Source of the DNA: Limnohabitans radicicola | Lineage (GTDB): Bacteria > Pseudomonadota > Gammaproteobacteria > Burkholderiales > Burkholderiaceae_C | DNA length: 51,201 nt | Direction of reading: 5' to 3' | Assembly: GCF_014837235.1 (NCBI RefSeq) | Contig: NZ_JACYFT010000005.1 | Span: forward strand, 1-51,201 | Shown here: positions 1 through 7,926 of the stretch, piece after piece | Numbering within the stretch: the stretch's first letter is position 1 | How the letters are laid out: every line of letters begins with the position of its first letter | Made by a program: the position numbers and the translations under genes | Notes under the pieces: generated by a model | What the model was told of the DNA's origin: nothing | Databases searched by the model: none | The model's input: only the letters and a program-made list of their open reading frames with translations

Positions 1-38
1 ATTTCTCCTCTTGATTCGGCCCTTGAGGGCTAGAGGAA
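1..38 (-). promoter_or_regulatory. Ribosome binding site and 5' leader of a leftward gene lying off the window
   Basis: Read on the minus strand, positions 10 to 5 give GAGGAG, a strong Shine-Dalgarno core. A leftward gene must therefore start within a few bases to the left of position 1. A short inverted repeat, GCCC-TTGA-GGGC (19-30), lies in its leader. The gene itself cannot be seen. Since it follows glk-hexR and carries a HexR-like site, a glucose-6-phosphate or Entner-Doudoroff gene is a reasonable guess only. Confidence 0.6.
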
Positions 39-39
39 T

Positions 40-54
40 TGTAATTCGATTACA
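40..54. promoter_or_regulatory. HexR/RpiR-type operator, perfect arms
   Basis: The 15 bp TGTAATTCGATTACA is a perfect 6-bp inverted repeat with a 3-bp spacer and extends by one more pair on each side. It matches the arm pattern TGTART-N3-AYTACA known for HexR. It lies in the AT-rich stretch between the end of glk-hexR and the predicted leftward gene, so it probably controls that gene. An ACTACA half-site lies at 81-86. Confidence 0.6.
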
Positions 55-99
55 AAAAAATCAAAGATAAAAGAAAGAAAACTACATAAGGGTAATCCC

Positions 100-118
100 G
101 GGGCTGCCCGAGAGCCCC
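100..118 (-). terminator. Possible weak terminator hairpin after glk-hexR
   Basis: GGGGCT at 100-105 pairs with AGCCCC at 113-118, directly after the glk-hexR stop codon. No T-run follows immediately on the minus strand, so it may be a weak or partial terminator that still lets some transcription reach the leftward neighbour. Confidence 0.35.
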
Positions 119-1972
119 TCACTGGCTGTGAGAAATGGCGGGCCTGAGTGGTGTGGCGATGCGAACACCCGGCGCGGAAGGGCTGGTGGGCGAGGCAGCG
201 CGGGCGCTGTCGGCGCCTTTGCCGACCACACGGCGCATTTCCAGACCCACCACCAGGATGTCCACCAGCAAGAGGTGCAACACGCGACTGACCATGGGCA
301 AGTGGGTGGCGGCGTGTTCGTTGTGCTCGGCCACCAGTGCGGCATCGGCACGCTTGGCCAGCAGCGATTGGTTGGCGGTGATGGCCAGCACTTTGGCGCC
401 ACGTTCGCTCACTTTTTGCTGCAGCTCCAGCAATTCGGGCAGATTGCCTCCGCTGCTGATGAAGATGGCCAATGAATCACCGTTCATCACCTCGGCGGTG
501 AGTTGCTGCAAATGCGGTGTGGTGTGGGCACCGCAAGGCACGCCCAGGCGCAGCAGTTTCATTTGCGCGTCTTGTGCCACGGCGGCGTAATTGCCGACGG
601 CAAAAATCTCGACACGTTTGGCGGCAGCGAGCAGGTCGATGGCTTTGTCGATCGACTCGCGCTGCAACTCGTTGCGCAGTTGTAGCACCGCATTGGCGGT
701 GTTGCCCAGCACTTTGGCGCCCAGTTCCAGCATCGAGTCGTCAAGGGTGACTTGGGTGTGTGTGATGGGCACCGAAACGCTCAGGCCTGAGGCCAGGCGG
801 AGTTTGAAGTCGGACAGGCCCTTGCAGCCCACGGAGCGGCAAAAGCGGATGACGGTGGGCTGGCTCACTTCTGCGGCCAGTGCGATGTCGTGGATCGGGT
901 CGTTCAGCACCGAACGCGGCTGGGCCAGCACCAGATCGGCCACACGTTGCTCGGCGGGTGACAGTTGAGGGTGCAGACGCCGGATTTGTGACAGGATGGC
1001 CGAACCCGCAGAGTTCTGCAGCGTGCGCAACTGGGTTTCAAGAATGGCCGAGACCCCGAGAAAGGTCGGGTTCTCGGCGGTGATCACATAGGTCGGGATG
1101 TGCTCGACATATTGGCGAAAGCGGCCCTTGTCCTCAAAGCGTTGGCGGAAACCTGAGCGGTCAAAGAACTCGCCCAGGCGGGGCACGATGCTGCCGCCGA
1201 TGTAAATGCCGCCCAGTGCGCCCAGCGTCACGGCCAGGTTGCTGGCCGCCGTGCCGAGCATGTTGCAGAACACATCGAGTGTGGCCAGACACTGTGCGTC
1301 TTCTTGCTCCAGGGCACGGCGTGTGATTTCAGGTGCACTCAAGGATGGGCCTGATGCCAGTGCCTGGTGGATCAGCTCCAGACCCGAGCCCGACAACAGG
1401 CGTTCAAAAGAGACGTGGTCAAACTGCTTCCAGGCGTATTCGAGCACCCGGATTTCGCGCGCATCGCGCGGCGAGAAGCTGGTGTGGCCCCCTTCGGAGC
1501 CCAGCGAGATCCAGCTGTCGCCCGCCGGGATCAAGCCCGACACGCCCAGACCTGTGCCAGAGCCGAGCAGGCCGATCACGCTGTTGCTCACGGGTTGGCC
1601 GCCACCCACCTGCCGTGCATCGGCGGCGCTGATCTTGGGCAGCGCCATGGCCAGCGCGGTGAAGTCGTTGACCACCACCAGCGTGTCCAGTCCCAGTGAC
1701 TGGCGGGTCTCTTCGATCGAGAACTGCCAGTGGTAGTTGGTCATGCGCACCTGGTCGCCTTCGACCGGGTTGGCCACGGCGATGGCCGCGTGGGCCACTT
1801 TGAGGGGGGACACCGAATCCAGGTAGGCACGGATGGCCTGCTCCATGCTGGGGTGGTCTGCACAGCGCAGCGAAGCCTGGTGTGTGAACTGGCCGCGCTC
1901 GAGCTCGATGGCAAAGCGGGCATACAGGCCGCCGATGTCGGCAATCAGGCGGGGTGACTCTGGGGTGATCAT
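119..1972 (-). CDS. glk: Glucokinase fused to a HexR-like RpiR-family regulator
   Basis: This 617-residue bifunctional protein joins an N-terminal ROK/Glk-type glucokinase (about 1-320) to an RpiR-family helix-turn-helix (about 335-405) and a C-terminal SIS sugar-phosphate-binding domain (about 440-585). The kinase part has NDFTALA with the catalytic Asp, GTGLGVSG, SEGGHTSF and GGIYIGGS. The HTH part includes EVSQPTVIRFCRSVG. The kinase would make glucose 6-phosphate from the glucose released by the nearby glycosidases; the regulator half should sense a sugar phosphate. One oddity is that the phosphate-1 motif, normally DIGGTNAR, reads DIGGLYAR (L16, Y17). ATG 1972 is chosen over a TTG nine bases upstream because a TGA stop directly precedes that TTG. 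Such fusions are characteristic of Burkholderiales. Domain assignment is firm; kinase activity is less certain because of the altered motif. Confidence 0.93.
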   Translation of the reverse strand: MITPESPRLIADIGGLYARFAIELERGQFTHQASLRCADHPSMEQAIRAYLDSVSPLKVAHAAIAVANPVEGDQVRMTNYHWQFSIEETRQSLGLDTLVVVNDFTALAMALPKISAADARQVGGGQPVSNSVIGLLGSGTGLGVSGLIPAGDSWISLGSEGGHTSFSPRDAREIRVLEYAWKQFDHVSFERLLSGSGLELIHQALASGPSLSAPEITRRALEQEDAQCLATLDVFCNMLGTAASNLAVTLGALGGIYIGGSIVPRLGEFFDRSGFRQRFEDKGRFRQYVEHIPTYVITAENPTFLGVSAILETQLRTLQNSAGSAILSQIRRLHPQLSPAEQRVADLVLAQPRSVLNDPIHDIALAAEVSQPTVIRFCRSVGCKGLSDFKLRLASGLSVSVPITHTQVTLDDSMLELGAKVLGNTANAVLQLRNELQRESIDKAIDLLAAAKRVEIFAVGNYAAVAQDAQMKLLRLGVPCGAHTTPHLQQLTAEVMNGDSLAIFISSGGNLPELLELQQKVSERGAKVLAITANQSLLAKRADAALVAEHNEHAATHLPMVSRVLHLLLVDILVVGLEMRRVVGKGADSARAASPTSPSAPGVRIATPLRPAISHSQ

Positions 1973-2201
1973 GGCGGGCAATCAGGGGGCGGTGCTGGCG
2001 GTGGCTGTCATTGAATGACGCAGGTCCGGTCCGATGTCCAAGCAGCATGTAACCGGAATGAACCGGTCAGTTGGTGCGTAACGCAGACAAAACATAGGAC
2101 AATTTCAAGGCGCAGGATGGTGCTTGCGTCATTCTAGGCTCAATACCCGTTGGCTCTGTAGTATTGCTACCCCGGCGGCCGGGCTGATTCACAAGGATTC
2201 C
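1973..2201. other. Intergenic region between glk-hexR and the MATE gene
   Basis: This spacer holds the divergent promoters of glk-hexR (leftward) and the MATE gene (rightward). Apart from an imperfect HexR-like site at 2157-2171 and a Shine-Dalgarno-like AAGGAT near 2193-2198, no hairpin or gene was seen. No clear -35/-10 pair could be assigned with confidence. Confidence 0.5.
2157..2171. promoter_or_regulatory. Imperfect HexR-like operator
   Basis: TGTAGTATTGCTACC keeps the spacing of TGTART-N3-AYTACA, with two mismatches in the right arm. It lies upstream of glk-hexR (about 185 bp from its start) and upstream of the MATE gene, so autoregulation is possible. It is the weaker kind of site in this window and could be chance. 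Confidence 0.3.
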
Positions 2202-2267
2202 ATGTTGATTTCGTCAGGATGCGGCGATATGCTGGGCTGCACGTGTGTTTGCGGGGTGGCGCCGTGA
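2202..2267 (+). CDS. Possible 21-residue cysteine-rich leader peptide ahead of the MATE gene
   Basis: ATG 2202 is preceded by AAGGATTCC, a plausible Shine-Dalgarno, and opens a frame of 21 codons ending in TGA at 2265-2267. The peptide contains four cysteines in the pattern C-x5-C-x-C-x-C. Its stop overlaps the GTG start of the MATE gene as GTGA, the arrangement expected for translational coupling. No homologue is recognised. It could be a chance frame, but the start signal and overlap are better than those of the MATE gene itself. Confidence 0.3.
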   Translation: MLISSGCGDMLGCTCVCGVAP

Positions 2268-3643
2268 GTGCGCCGCGCGCTTTCAAGGCCGCTGATATCC
2301 GCGCCCTGGTCCTGCCGCTCTTCATCGAGTTGTCGCTGGGCATGCTGGTGGGGCTGGCGGGCACCACGCTGGCGTCTCGCATTTCGGATGCGGCAGGCGG
2401 TGGCTTTGCGTTGGCCAACCACCTGTTTGGGCTGCTGTTCATGATCTTTCGCCTGGTGGGCGCAGGCGTGAGTGTGGTCATCACGCAAAACCTGGGGGCC
2501 GGACACCGGGACGAAGCCGACCGTGTGGCCCGCGCTGCGCTCGCCTCGGGCACCTGGATGGGGGGGCTCGCCGCCTTGCTGGCCGCCGTGGGGGCCTTGC
2601 CTTTGCTGAAGTTGCTCAATGCCCCGCCCGATGTGCTCGAGCTGGCGGCGCCGTTTCTGCAATGTCTGGCCTTGGCTTTGCTGCTGGACGCCTGGAATGC
2701 CTGCATGGCTGGGGTCATGCGCGCGCACCTGCGCAACCGCGACACATTGCAGGTCATGGTGGTCATGCACTTCACGCACCTGGCGCTGGCCTGGCCGCTG
2801 ATGCACGGCTGGGGGGATTGGTCGGGCTGGGGCCTGCCCGGTTTTGCGCTGGCCGTCATCGTGAGTCGCGTCGTGGGCATGGCGCTGCATTTGTGGCTGT
2901 GGCGCTTGCGCCTGGGGCTGCGCCCGGCATGGGCGGACTGGTGGCGCGTGCGGCGCGCGCAGCTCGTGCCCGTGCTGCACATCGGCTTGCCGGGCGCAGC
3001 CGAGAACCTGGCCTGGGAGCTGGCTTTCATGGTCAGTGTGGCCGCGGTCGGTGTGCTGGGCACGCAGGCGCTGGCCACACAGACCTATGTGCTGCAGTTC
3101 AACATGTGGATCCTCATCAGCGGCATGGCGATCGGCATCACGGTGGAGATGGTGGTGGGGCATCTGATCGGGGCGCGCCAATTGCGACAGGCGCACGATC
3201 TGGTGCGCAAGGCGCAAACCATCGGCCTGGGTGTGACGCTGCTGGTGGCTTGCGTGATGGCGCTGGCGGGGCCCTGGTTGCTGCGCCTGTTCACGCAAGA
3301 CCCGCACATCCTGCAAGAAGGCAGCCGACTGCTGTGGCTGTCCATCCTGCTGGAGACGGGGCGCACCTTCAACCTGATCGTGATCGGTGCGCTGCGCGCC
3401 ACAGGCGATTCACGTTACCCCTTTTATGCCGGAGCCGGGTCCATGGCCGTTGTACTGGCCGGAGGCAGCTGGCTGCTGGGCGTGCACTGGGGCTGGGGCC
3501 TGGCCGGGGTGTGGATGGCTTATGCGGCCGATGAGTGGATTCGCGGCCTCTTGATGTGGCGGCGCTGGCTCACCCAAGGCTGGATGCCCTACGCCAGGAA
3601 AACCCATGCCCGCATGCGGGCACAAGCCCCGGCGGGGCACTGA
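2264..3643 (+). CDS. MATE-family multidrug/metabolite exporter
   Basis: This is a 459-residue polytopic inner-membrane protein with about twelve hydrophobic segments arranged as two MatE repeats (about 15-175 and 235-400). The opening 'LVLPLFIELSLGMLVGLAGTT' region and the N-terminal-half 'GAGVSVVITQNLGAG' segment are typical of the family, which exchanges Na+ or H+ for cationic drugs or metabolites. GTG 2264 is preferred to an in-frame ATG at 2219: it starts next to the first membrane segment and overlaps the stop of a small upstream frame. The substrate cannot be told from sequence. It ends 9 bases before the convergent antiporter gene. Confidence 0.88.
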   Translation: MSAPRAFKAADIRALVLPLFIELSLGMLVGLAGTTLASRISDAAGGGFALANHLFGLLFMIFRLVGAGVSVVITQNLGAGHRDEADRVARAALASGTWMGGLAALLAAVGALPLLKLLNAPPDVLELAAPFLQCLALALLLDAWNACMAGVMRAHLRNRDTLQVMVVMHFTHLALAWPLMHGWGDWSGWGLPGFALAVIVSRVVGMALHLWLWRLRLGLRPAWADWWRVRRAQLVPVLHIGLPGAAENLAWELAFMVSVAAVGVLGTQALATQTYVLQFNMWILISGMAIGITVEMVVGHLIGARQLRQAHDLVRKAQTIGLGVTLLVACVMALAGPWLLRLFTQDPHILQEGSRLLWLSILLETGRTFNLIVIGALRATGDSRYPFYAGAGSMAVVLAGGSWLLGVHWGWGLAGVWMAYAADEWIRGLLMWRRWLTQGWMPYARKTHARMRAQAPAGH

Positions 3644-3652
3644 GGCGTCCGT

Positions 3653-4861
3653 TCAGGCGCTGCGCGTCAGCAGCTCTTTCATGCGGGCCAGCTTGGGCGT
3701 CACCATGGGGGTGGTGAGCATGGTGCTGGCCACGGCCATCAGCAGCAGGGCGGTGAAAGCCTCGTTCGTGATGACCTGCTTGTCGAGCAGCACATTGGCA
3801 AAAATGATCATGATCAGCGCCTTGGTCTGCAGCAGCCAGCCAATGACCGAGGCTTCGCCCGCAGGCCACTTCAAAATCTTGCCGGCCAGTTGAATGCCCG
3901 CCAATTTGCCGCTGACCGAAGCCAGCAGCAGCAAGGCGGCGGCCACGAACACGGCCTCACCACCCACTGCCCAGTTGGTGCGCAGCCCGGTGCTCAAAAA
4001 GAACACGGGCATCATCACCAGCAGCACATGGTGGCGCAGCATGTCCAGGCGTTCCTGGTTGAACCAATGCGCGTCGATGACGGCGCCCGCCATGAAGGCC
4101 CCCACCATGAAGTGCAGCCCTGACCAGTCAGCCCCAAAAGCGCAGACGGCCAGCCAGACCAGGCAGACATACCAGCGGTCACGCTCGGGGAGCCGGGCCA
4201 TGAGTTTTCTGAACAACAGGCTCAACACCGCGAATGCCAGCAAAAAGAAGGCTTGCTTGCCCACCCGTGCCCAGTCCATCAGGATCAGGGCCAGCACGCC
4301 CCAGATGGCGATGTCGTCCAGACTGGCATAGCGCAGGATGCGCTGGCCCAGCGGCTGACGCAGGATGTCCATCTTTTCCATCAGCAAAATCAGGATCGGT
4401 AAAGCCGTCACGGCGCAGGCCATGCCAATGCCCAGTACGAATTGCCAGGTCAGGGCCTGTGGCCCGATCCAGCCAGGGTGCATCAGCATGAGGGCAGCCG
4501 CACCGCAGCCAAACAGCAGTGGCATGCCCAATGCCAGGCCTGCCGTGATGCTGCTTTCACGGCGATGGGCCCAGGCTTGGCCCAGGTCCAGCTCAATGCC
4601 AGCAATGAATACGAACAGCATCACTGCCCACCAGGCAATGCCGTTGAGCGACTGCACCACCGCCGGATTGAACACAAAGCTGTAGTAGTCCGGAAACAGG
4701 CGACCCAAGATGCCTGGCCCCAGCAGGATGCCGGTGATGATCTGCACCACCACCAGCGGTGCGACATAGTCGGTGCGCCCCAGTCGCCAGATCAGATAGG
4801 GTACGGTGAAGATGATCGTCATCGCGATCAGGAAGATTTCGGTGGTGTTCATGTTTGACAT
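3653..4861 (-). CDS. Kef-type CPA2 cation:proton antiporter, membrane domain only
   Basis: This 402-residue inner-membrane protein has about eleven to twelve hydrophobic helices of the Na+/H+ exchanger (CPA2) fold. The Asp pair in RYASLDDIAIW corresponds to the ion-binding residues of this family. There is no C-terminal RCK/TrkA nucleotide-binding domain, so it is a short form rather than a full KefB or KefC. Three starts are possible (ATG 4861, ATG 4852, and an upstream TTG/ATG frame giving 424 residues); 4861 is chosen because the upstream extension is polar and lacks family character. None of the starts has a strong Shine-Dalgarno. The exchanged ion is not determinable here. It is convergent with the MATE gene. 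Confidence 0.85.
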   Translation of the reverse strand: MSNMNTTEIFLIAMTIIFTVPYLIWRLGRTDYVAPLVVVQIITGILLGPGILGRLFPDYYSFVFNPAVVQSLNGIAWWAVMLFVFIAGIELDLGQAWAHRRESSITAGLALGMPLLFGCGAAALMLMHPGWIGPQALTWQFVLGIGMACAVTALPILILLMEKMDILRQPLGQRILRYASLDDIAIWGVLALILMDWARVGKQAFFLLAFAVLSLLFRKLMARLPERDRWYVCLVWLAVCAFGADWSGLHFMVGAFMAGAVIDAHWFNQERLDMLRHHVLLVMMPVFFLSTGLRTNWAVGGEAVFVAAALLLLASVSGKLAGIQLAGKILKWPAGEASVIGWLLQTKALIMIIFANVLLDKQVITNEAFTALLLMAVASTMLTTPMVTPKLARMKELLTRSA

Positions 4862-4995
4862 GGCAGTGACGCGTCGACCGGGGATTATGTGACAGTTGCT
4901 CTCGTCAGCTCCAGTAGAAAATCCCATCTATTTGGGGGGAATTGCATCCAGAAGTCCTGGTGTTGGCATCTAAGCAGTTTTCAACGGAGAACGAC

Positions 4996-5442
4996 ATGGA
5001 TAAAAATTTCTGGCCCCCTATCCTGGCCTTGCTGATTCCTATTGTGGCTTTGCTCATTCCTATGGTGGCCATTGTGGTGAGGCATGTGTTCAGAGTGCGA
5101 CAAGAGCAGTTACGCCATGAGACCTTGCGGCATTTCGCTGATCGTGGTCAAGTCGTTCCCTTGGAGTTGCTCAGCCCGGTGAATATGCCTGTGCCGCAGG
5201 TGCTGACAGCCGAGATGGAAGCCGTGCGGTTGACGCGTTTGCTGCACAGTTCGGTGTGGTTGACTGCTTTAGGGGCAGGCCTGGGTCTGATGCTGTGGGT
5301 GATGAACCTGGAAAATGGGCGTTGGGTGGGTGATACCGCTTGGGCGATTGGCATTGTTCCCCTCTTTCTGGGTTTCGGACTTGGGTGCTTGTGGCGCATG
5401 GAGTCGCGCAGAGTGAGCAACAAAAGCCCCAGTCAGGGATGA
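4996..5442 (+). CDS. DUF6249-like small membrane protein
   Basis: This 148-residue protein has an N-terminal membrane segment (about 6-30), a charged middle rich in Arg and Glu, and two further C-terminal hydrophobic segments (about 85-105 and 118-135). It resembles the DUF6249 group often encoded beside ECF sigma factors. ATG 4996 follows GGAGAACGAC, a good Shine-Dalgarno. Its stop overlaps the start of the sigma factor gene (ATGA at 5439-5442), so the three genes that follow one another here are very probably one translationally coupled operon. A role in sensing or in anchoring the regulatory pair is an inference from position only. Confidence 0.75.
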   Translation: MDKNFWPPILALLIPIVALLIPMVAIVVRHVFRVRQEQLRHETLRHFADRGQVVPLELLSPVNMPVPQVLTAEMEAVRLTRLLHSSVWLTALGAGLGLMLWVMNLENGRWVGDTAWAIGIVPLFLGFGLGCLWRMESRRVSNKSPSQG

Positions 5443-6011
5443 GCGCTTCAGATCCTGCGCTGGAGGCCCGATGCTTGTACGGGGCGCAGCACATGCGAGA
5501 TCCGCAAGCATTTGCTGAACTGGTGAATTTGCATCAGGGACGGGTGCGGACCGTGCTGCGCAAGCTCACCCACGGGCAGAGTGCCTTGGCCGATGAATTG
5601 GCGCAGGAGTGTTTTCTGAAAGCTTGGCAAAGTTTGCCTTCGTTCAGAGGCGACGCTCGGTTCAGCACCTGGCTGCATCGCATTGCTTATCTGGAATTTT
5701 TGCAATACCAACGCAAGGCTTCGCAAGGCGTCTCCTCTCCGGTGCATCACCCCACGCCGGAGTTTTTGAATGGGGATGAGCCTGATCAAGCCCTGCGACT
5801 GGATGTGCAAAAAGCACTGGCTTCCTTGTCACCCATGGAGTGTGCTGCCATCGTGCATTGTTACCACGCTGACATGAGTCATGCTGAGGCAGCTCAAGTT
5901 CTGGGGCTGCCTTTGGGAACCCTCAAAAGTCACGTTCTGAGGGGACGCGAAAAGCTGCGGCATTTGTTGTCAGCCTGGCAACCCACCTACTCACGAAAGA
6001 ATGCGCCATGA
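5439..6011 (+). CDS. ECF-type RNA polymerase sigma factor
   Basis: This 190-residue sigma-70 family protein of the extracytoplasmic-function type has a region 2 (about 25-95, with DELAQECFLKAWQSL and STWLHRIAYLEFLQ) and a region 4 (about 120-175, with the HTH EAAQVLGLPLGTLKSHVLRGREKL). It would direct RNA polymerase to a small set of target promoters. The start at 5439 overlaps the upstream stop and its own stop overlaps the next start, both as ATGA. The closely linked membrane protein downstream is the natural candidate for its anti-sigma factor. No cognate promoter was recognised in the window. Confidence 0.9.
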   Translation: MSASDPALEARCLYGAQHMRDPQAFAELVNLHQGRVRTVLRKLTHGQSALADELAQECFLKAWQSLPSFRGDARFSTWLHRIAYLEFLQYQRKASQGVSSPVHHPTPEFLNGDEPDQALRLDVQKALASLSPMECAAIVHCYHADMSHAEAAQVLGLPLGTLKSHVLRGREKLRHLLSAWQPTYSRKNAP

Positions 6012-6379
6012 ACACTGCTGGATCATCCGACTGGCTTGATGACATATTGAAGACCGAAGCGCCTGTGCCTGCCGATCCGGTGTTTGTGGCTCAGGTATTG
6101 CATCGGCTGGACATGCCGCAACCGGTGACTTACGCGCGTGCAGAGGAAGACCTTCTTGGCTGGCTCCGGGGTGAGACACTGATGGTGGTTACGGCCATCA
6201 CACTGCTGGTGACGTTCACACCGGCCATGGCGCAAGGCTGGTTGGCTTTTTCGCTGACCCCCTGGAACGCAACAGTCTGGTTGCAAGGTGGCTTTGTGGC
6301 CGCATGCCTGAGTGTGGCGGCACTGGTTCATATCGCTTTGAATATGGCCCAATGGCATCCGATGGATGCCATGAACTGA
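6008..6379 (+). CDS. Small membrane protein, candidate anti-sigma factor
   Basis: This 123-residue protein has a soluble N-terminal half (about 1-55, with a WLDDIL start) and two membrane helices (about 58-78 and 90-112). It shares a 4-bp ATGA overlap with the sigma factor gene. The layout of cytoplasmic N-terminus plus membrane anchor fits an anti-sigma factor, but there is no zinc-binding HxxxCxxC motif, so it is not of the common ZAS class. No family is recognised with confidence; the role is inferred from its position. The gene ends 8 bases before the convergent GH32 gene, without a visible terminator. Confidence 0.65.
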   Translation: MNTAGSSDWLDDILKTEAPVPADPVFVAQVLHRLDMPQPVTYARAEEDLLGWLRGETLMVVTAITLLVTFTPAMAQGWLAFSLTPWNATVWLQGGFVAACLSVAALVHIALNMAQWHPMDAMN

Positions 6380-6387
6380 GTTCCACG

Positions 6388-7905
6388 TCACTCAAAGCTG
6401 CGCAGTTCAAAGCGGCCTTCACGCATCGCCTCAGCAGCCTGGATCTGACACTTCGACCAGGGCTGACTGGGGAAGTGCAGGCTGGTCATGCTGGTCAGGC
6501 CCTGGTCGGCGAAAAGCTCAACTGTGCTGCGGTCAAAGAACAGGGACACTTGCGCCTCGGGTGCGGTCGAGATGCGGGGGGCGGTGTGCCGTGCTGCAAA
6601 GTCGGTGTGGAAGTCGCTCAGGCCGGCCTGTGTGCGGTCGATCCAGTACTGTCGACTCGCTGCGTCGTAGCCAATGTGCAGAGCGTCGCCTGCATCGTTG
6701 CTCAGGGTCAGCGTGAAGTCCTGCAGACTGGGGGCGGTCAGTTCGATGGCAAAACGGCCATCGGCTTGGCGCAAGGCGTCGCCCGGCACAGAGGCGTCTG
6801 TTGAAAGCGATGCCACTGTGGTGGGCAAGCTCGACAGCCGCTGCACAACTTCCTGCGCCGGGCGGGCGCTCAGATGCAGTTGCTCACCCACGCGTTGCAG
6901 CGACAGCTCGCGCGGCAAGGTCATGGCACTGCGCCAGGGTGAGGTGGGCAGATCTTTGGCATAAACCCAGTTGCTCATCCAGCCGATGAGCAGGGTGCGC
7001 GGTGCGGTGTTGTGCCAGGTCACGCCTGCGTAGTTGTCGGGGCCGTGGTCCAGCCAGCGGGTGTGCGTGTCATGCGGGGTGAAGCGTTGCCCGTCAAAGT
7101 CGCCCACAAAGTACTGTGTGGCCGAGCCGCCGTTGGGGCCGCCGGGGTTCAGACTCACCAACAGCACCCAGTGTTGCTTGCCCTCCAGCATCAAGGGCAT
7201 CAGGTCGGGGCACTCCCACACGCCGCCGTGTGCGCCCAGCGCATGGCCGAATTCACTGAGCTGGGTCCAATCCTTGAGGTTGGGGGACGCATAAAAAGCG
7301 ATGTGGTCGCCTGCGGCCAGGCTCATGACCCAACGCGCCGTGCCCGCATGCCAGAACACCTTGGGGTCACGCAGGTCCTTGAGCCCCGGGTTGGGCAGCA
7401 CCGGGTTGCCAGCGTATTTTTGCCAGGTGCGGCCTTCGTCCAGGCTGTAGGCCAGGCTCTGGTGCTCGCGGTCGATGCGTCCGGCTTTTTCGGCTTCGCC
7501 ATCGTGGTGGGTGAAGATGGCCACCCAAGGCGCCTGGCCTGGCGCGCCGAGGCCGGAGGTGTTGTGCACATCGATCACCGCACTGCCCGAAAAAATCATG
7601 CCCAAGGGGTCAGGCGCAAGCGCGATCGCTTGCTCTTGCCAGCTCATCAAATCCTGGCTGGTGGCATGGCCCCAGTGCATGGGCCCCCAGGTCATGCCAT
7701 GCGGGTGGTACTGGAAAAACAGGTGCCATGTGCCGTTGTGGTGCAGCAGGCCATTGGGGTCGTTCATCCACGCCTGAGCGGGGGTGAAGTGGTGGGCGGG
7801 GCGGTATTGCGGCGTGTGGGGCGGTGCGTCGAATCCAGCGACTTGCGCGTGGCCATCTGAGCCGGTGGTGGAAAGCATGATCAGCAAACTGACAAAAAAG
7901 GGCAT
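6388..7905 (-). CDS. Secreted GH32 beta-fructosidase (invertase/levanase type)
   Basis: This 505-residue protein begins with a hydrophobic N-terminus ending near GHA-Q (about residue 20), suggesting export. Three GH32 signatures are visible: WMNDPNG with nucleophile D49, LRDPK with the transition-state stabiliser D180, and WECPDL with acid/base E231. A five-blade propeller followed by a C-terminal beta-sandwich (from about 350) is expected. It would hydrolyse terminal beta-D-fructosides such as sucrose, inulin or levan oligomers to release fructose. It is the last gene of the operon that begins at 19953, 21 bases after the preceding GH13 stop. Its presence among alpha-glucan genes suggests that plant sucrose or fructans accompany starch. 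Exact substrate preference is unknown. Confidence 0.92.
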   Translation of the reverse strand: MPFFVSLLIMLSTTGSDGHAQVAGFDAPPHTPQYRPAHHFTPAQAWMNDPNGLLHHNGTWHLFFQYHPHGMTWGPMHWGHATSQDLMSWQEQAIALAPDPLGMIFSGSAVIDVHNTSGLGAPGQAPWVAIFTHHDGEAEKAGRIDREHQSLAYSLDEGRTWQKYAGNPVLPNPGLKDLRDPKVFWHAGTARWVMSLAAGDHIAFYASPNLKDWTQLSEFGHALGAHGGVWECPDLMPLMLEGKQHWVLLVSLNPGGPNGGSATQYFVGDFDGQRFTPHDTHTRWLDHGPDNYAGVTWHNTAPRTLLIGWMSNWVYAKDLPTSPWRSAMTLPRELSLQRVGEQLHLSARPAQEVVQRLSSLPTTVASLSTDASVPGDALRQADGRFAIELTAPSLQDFTLTLSNDAGDALHIGYDAASRQYWIDRTQAGLSDFHTDFAARHTAPRISTAPEAQVSLFFDRSTVELFADQGLTSMTSLHFPSQPWSKCQIQAAEAMREGRFELRSFE

Positions 7906-7926
7906 GAGGGCGTGGACTGAGCAGCG

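Noticed and set aside
3600..3655. GCCCCGGCGGGGC near the MATE stop as a terminator
   Set aside because: The pairing falls inside the coding end, with a one-base loop and no T-run.
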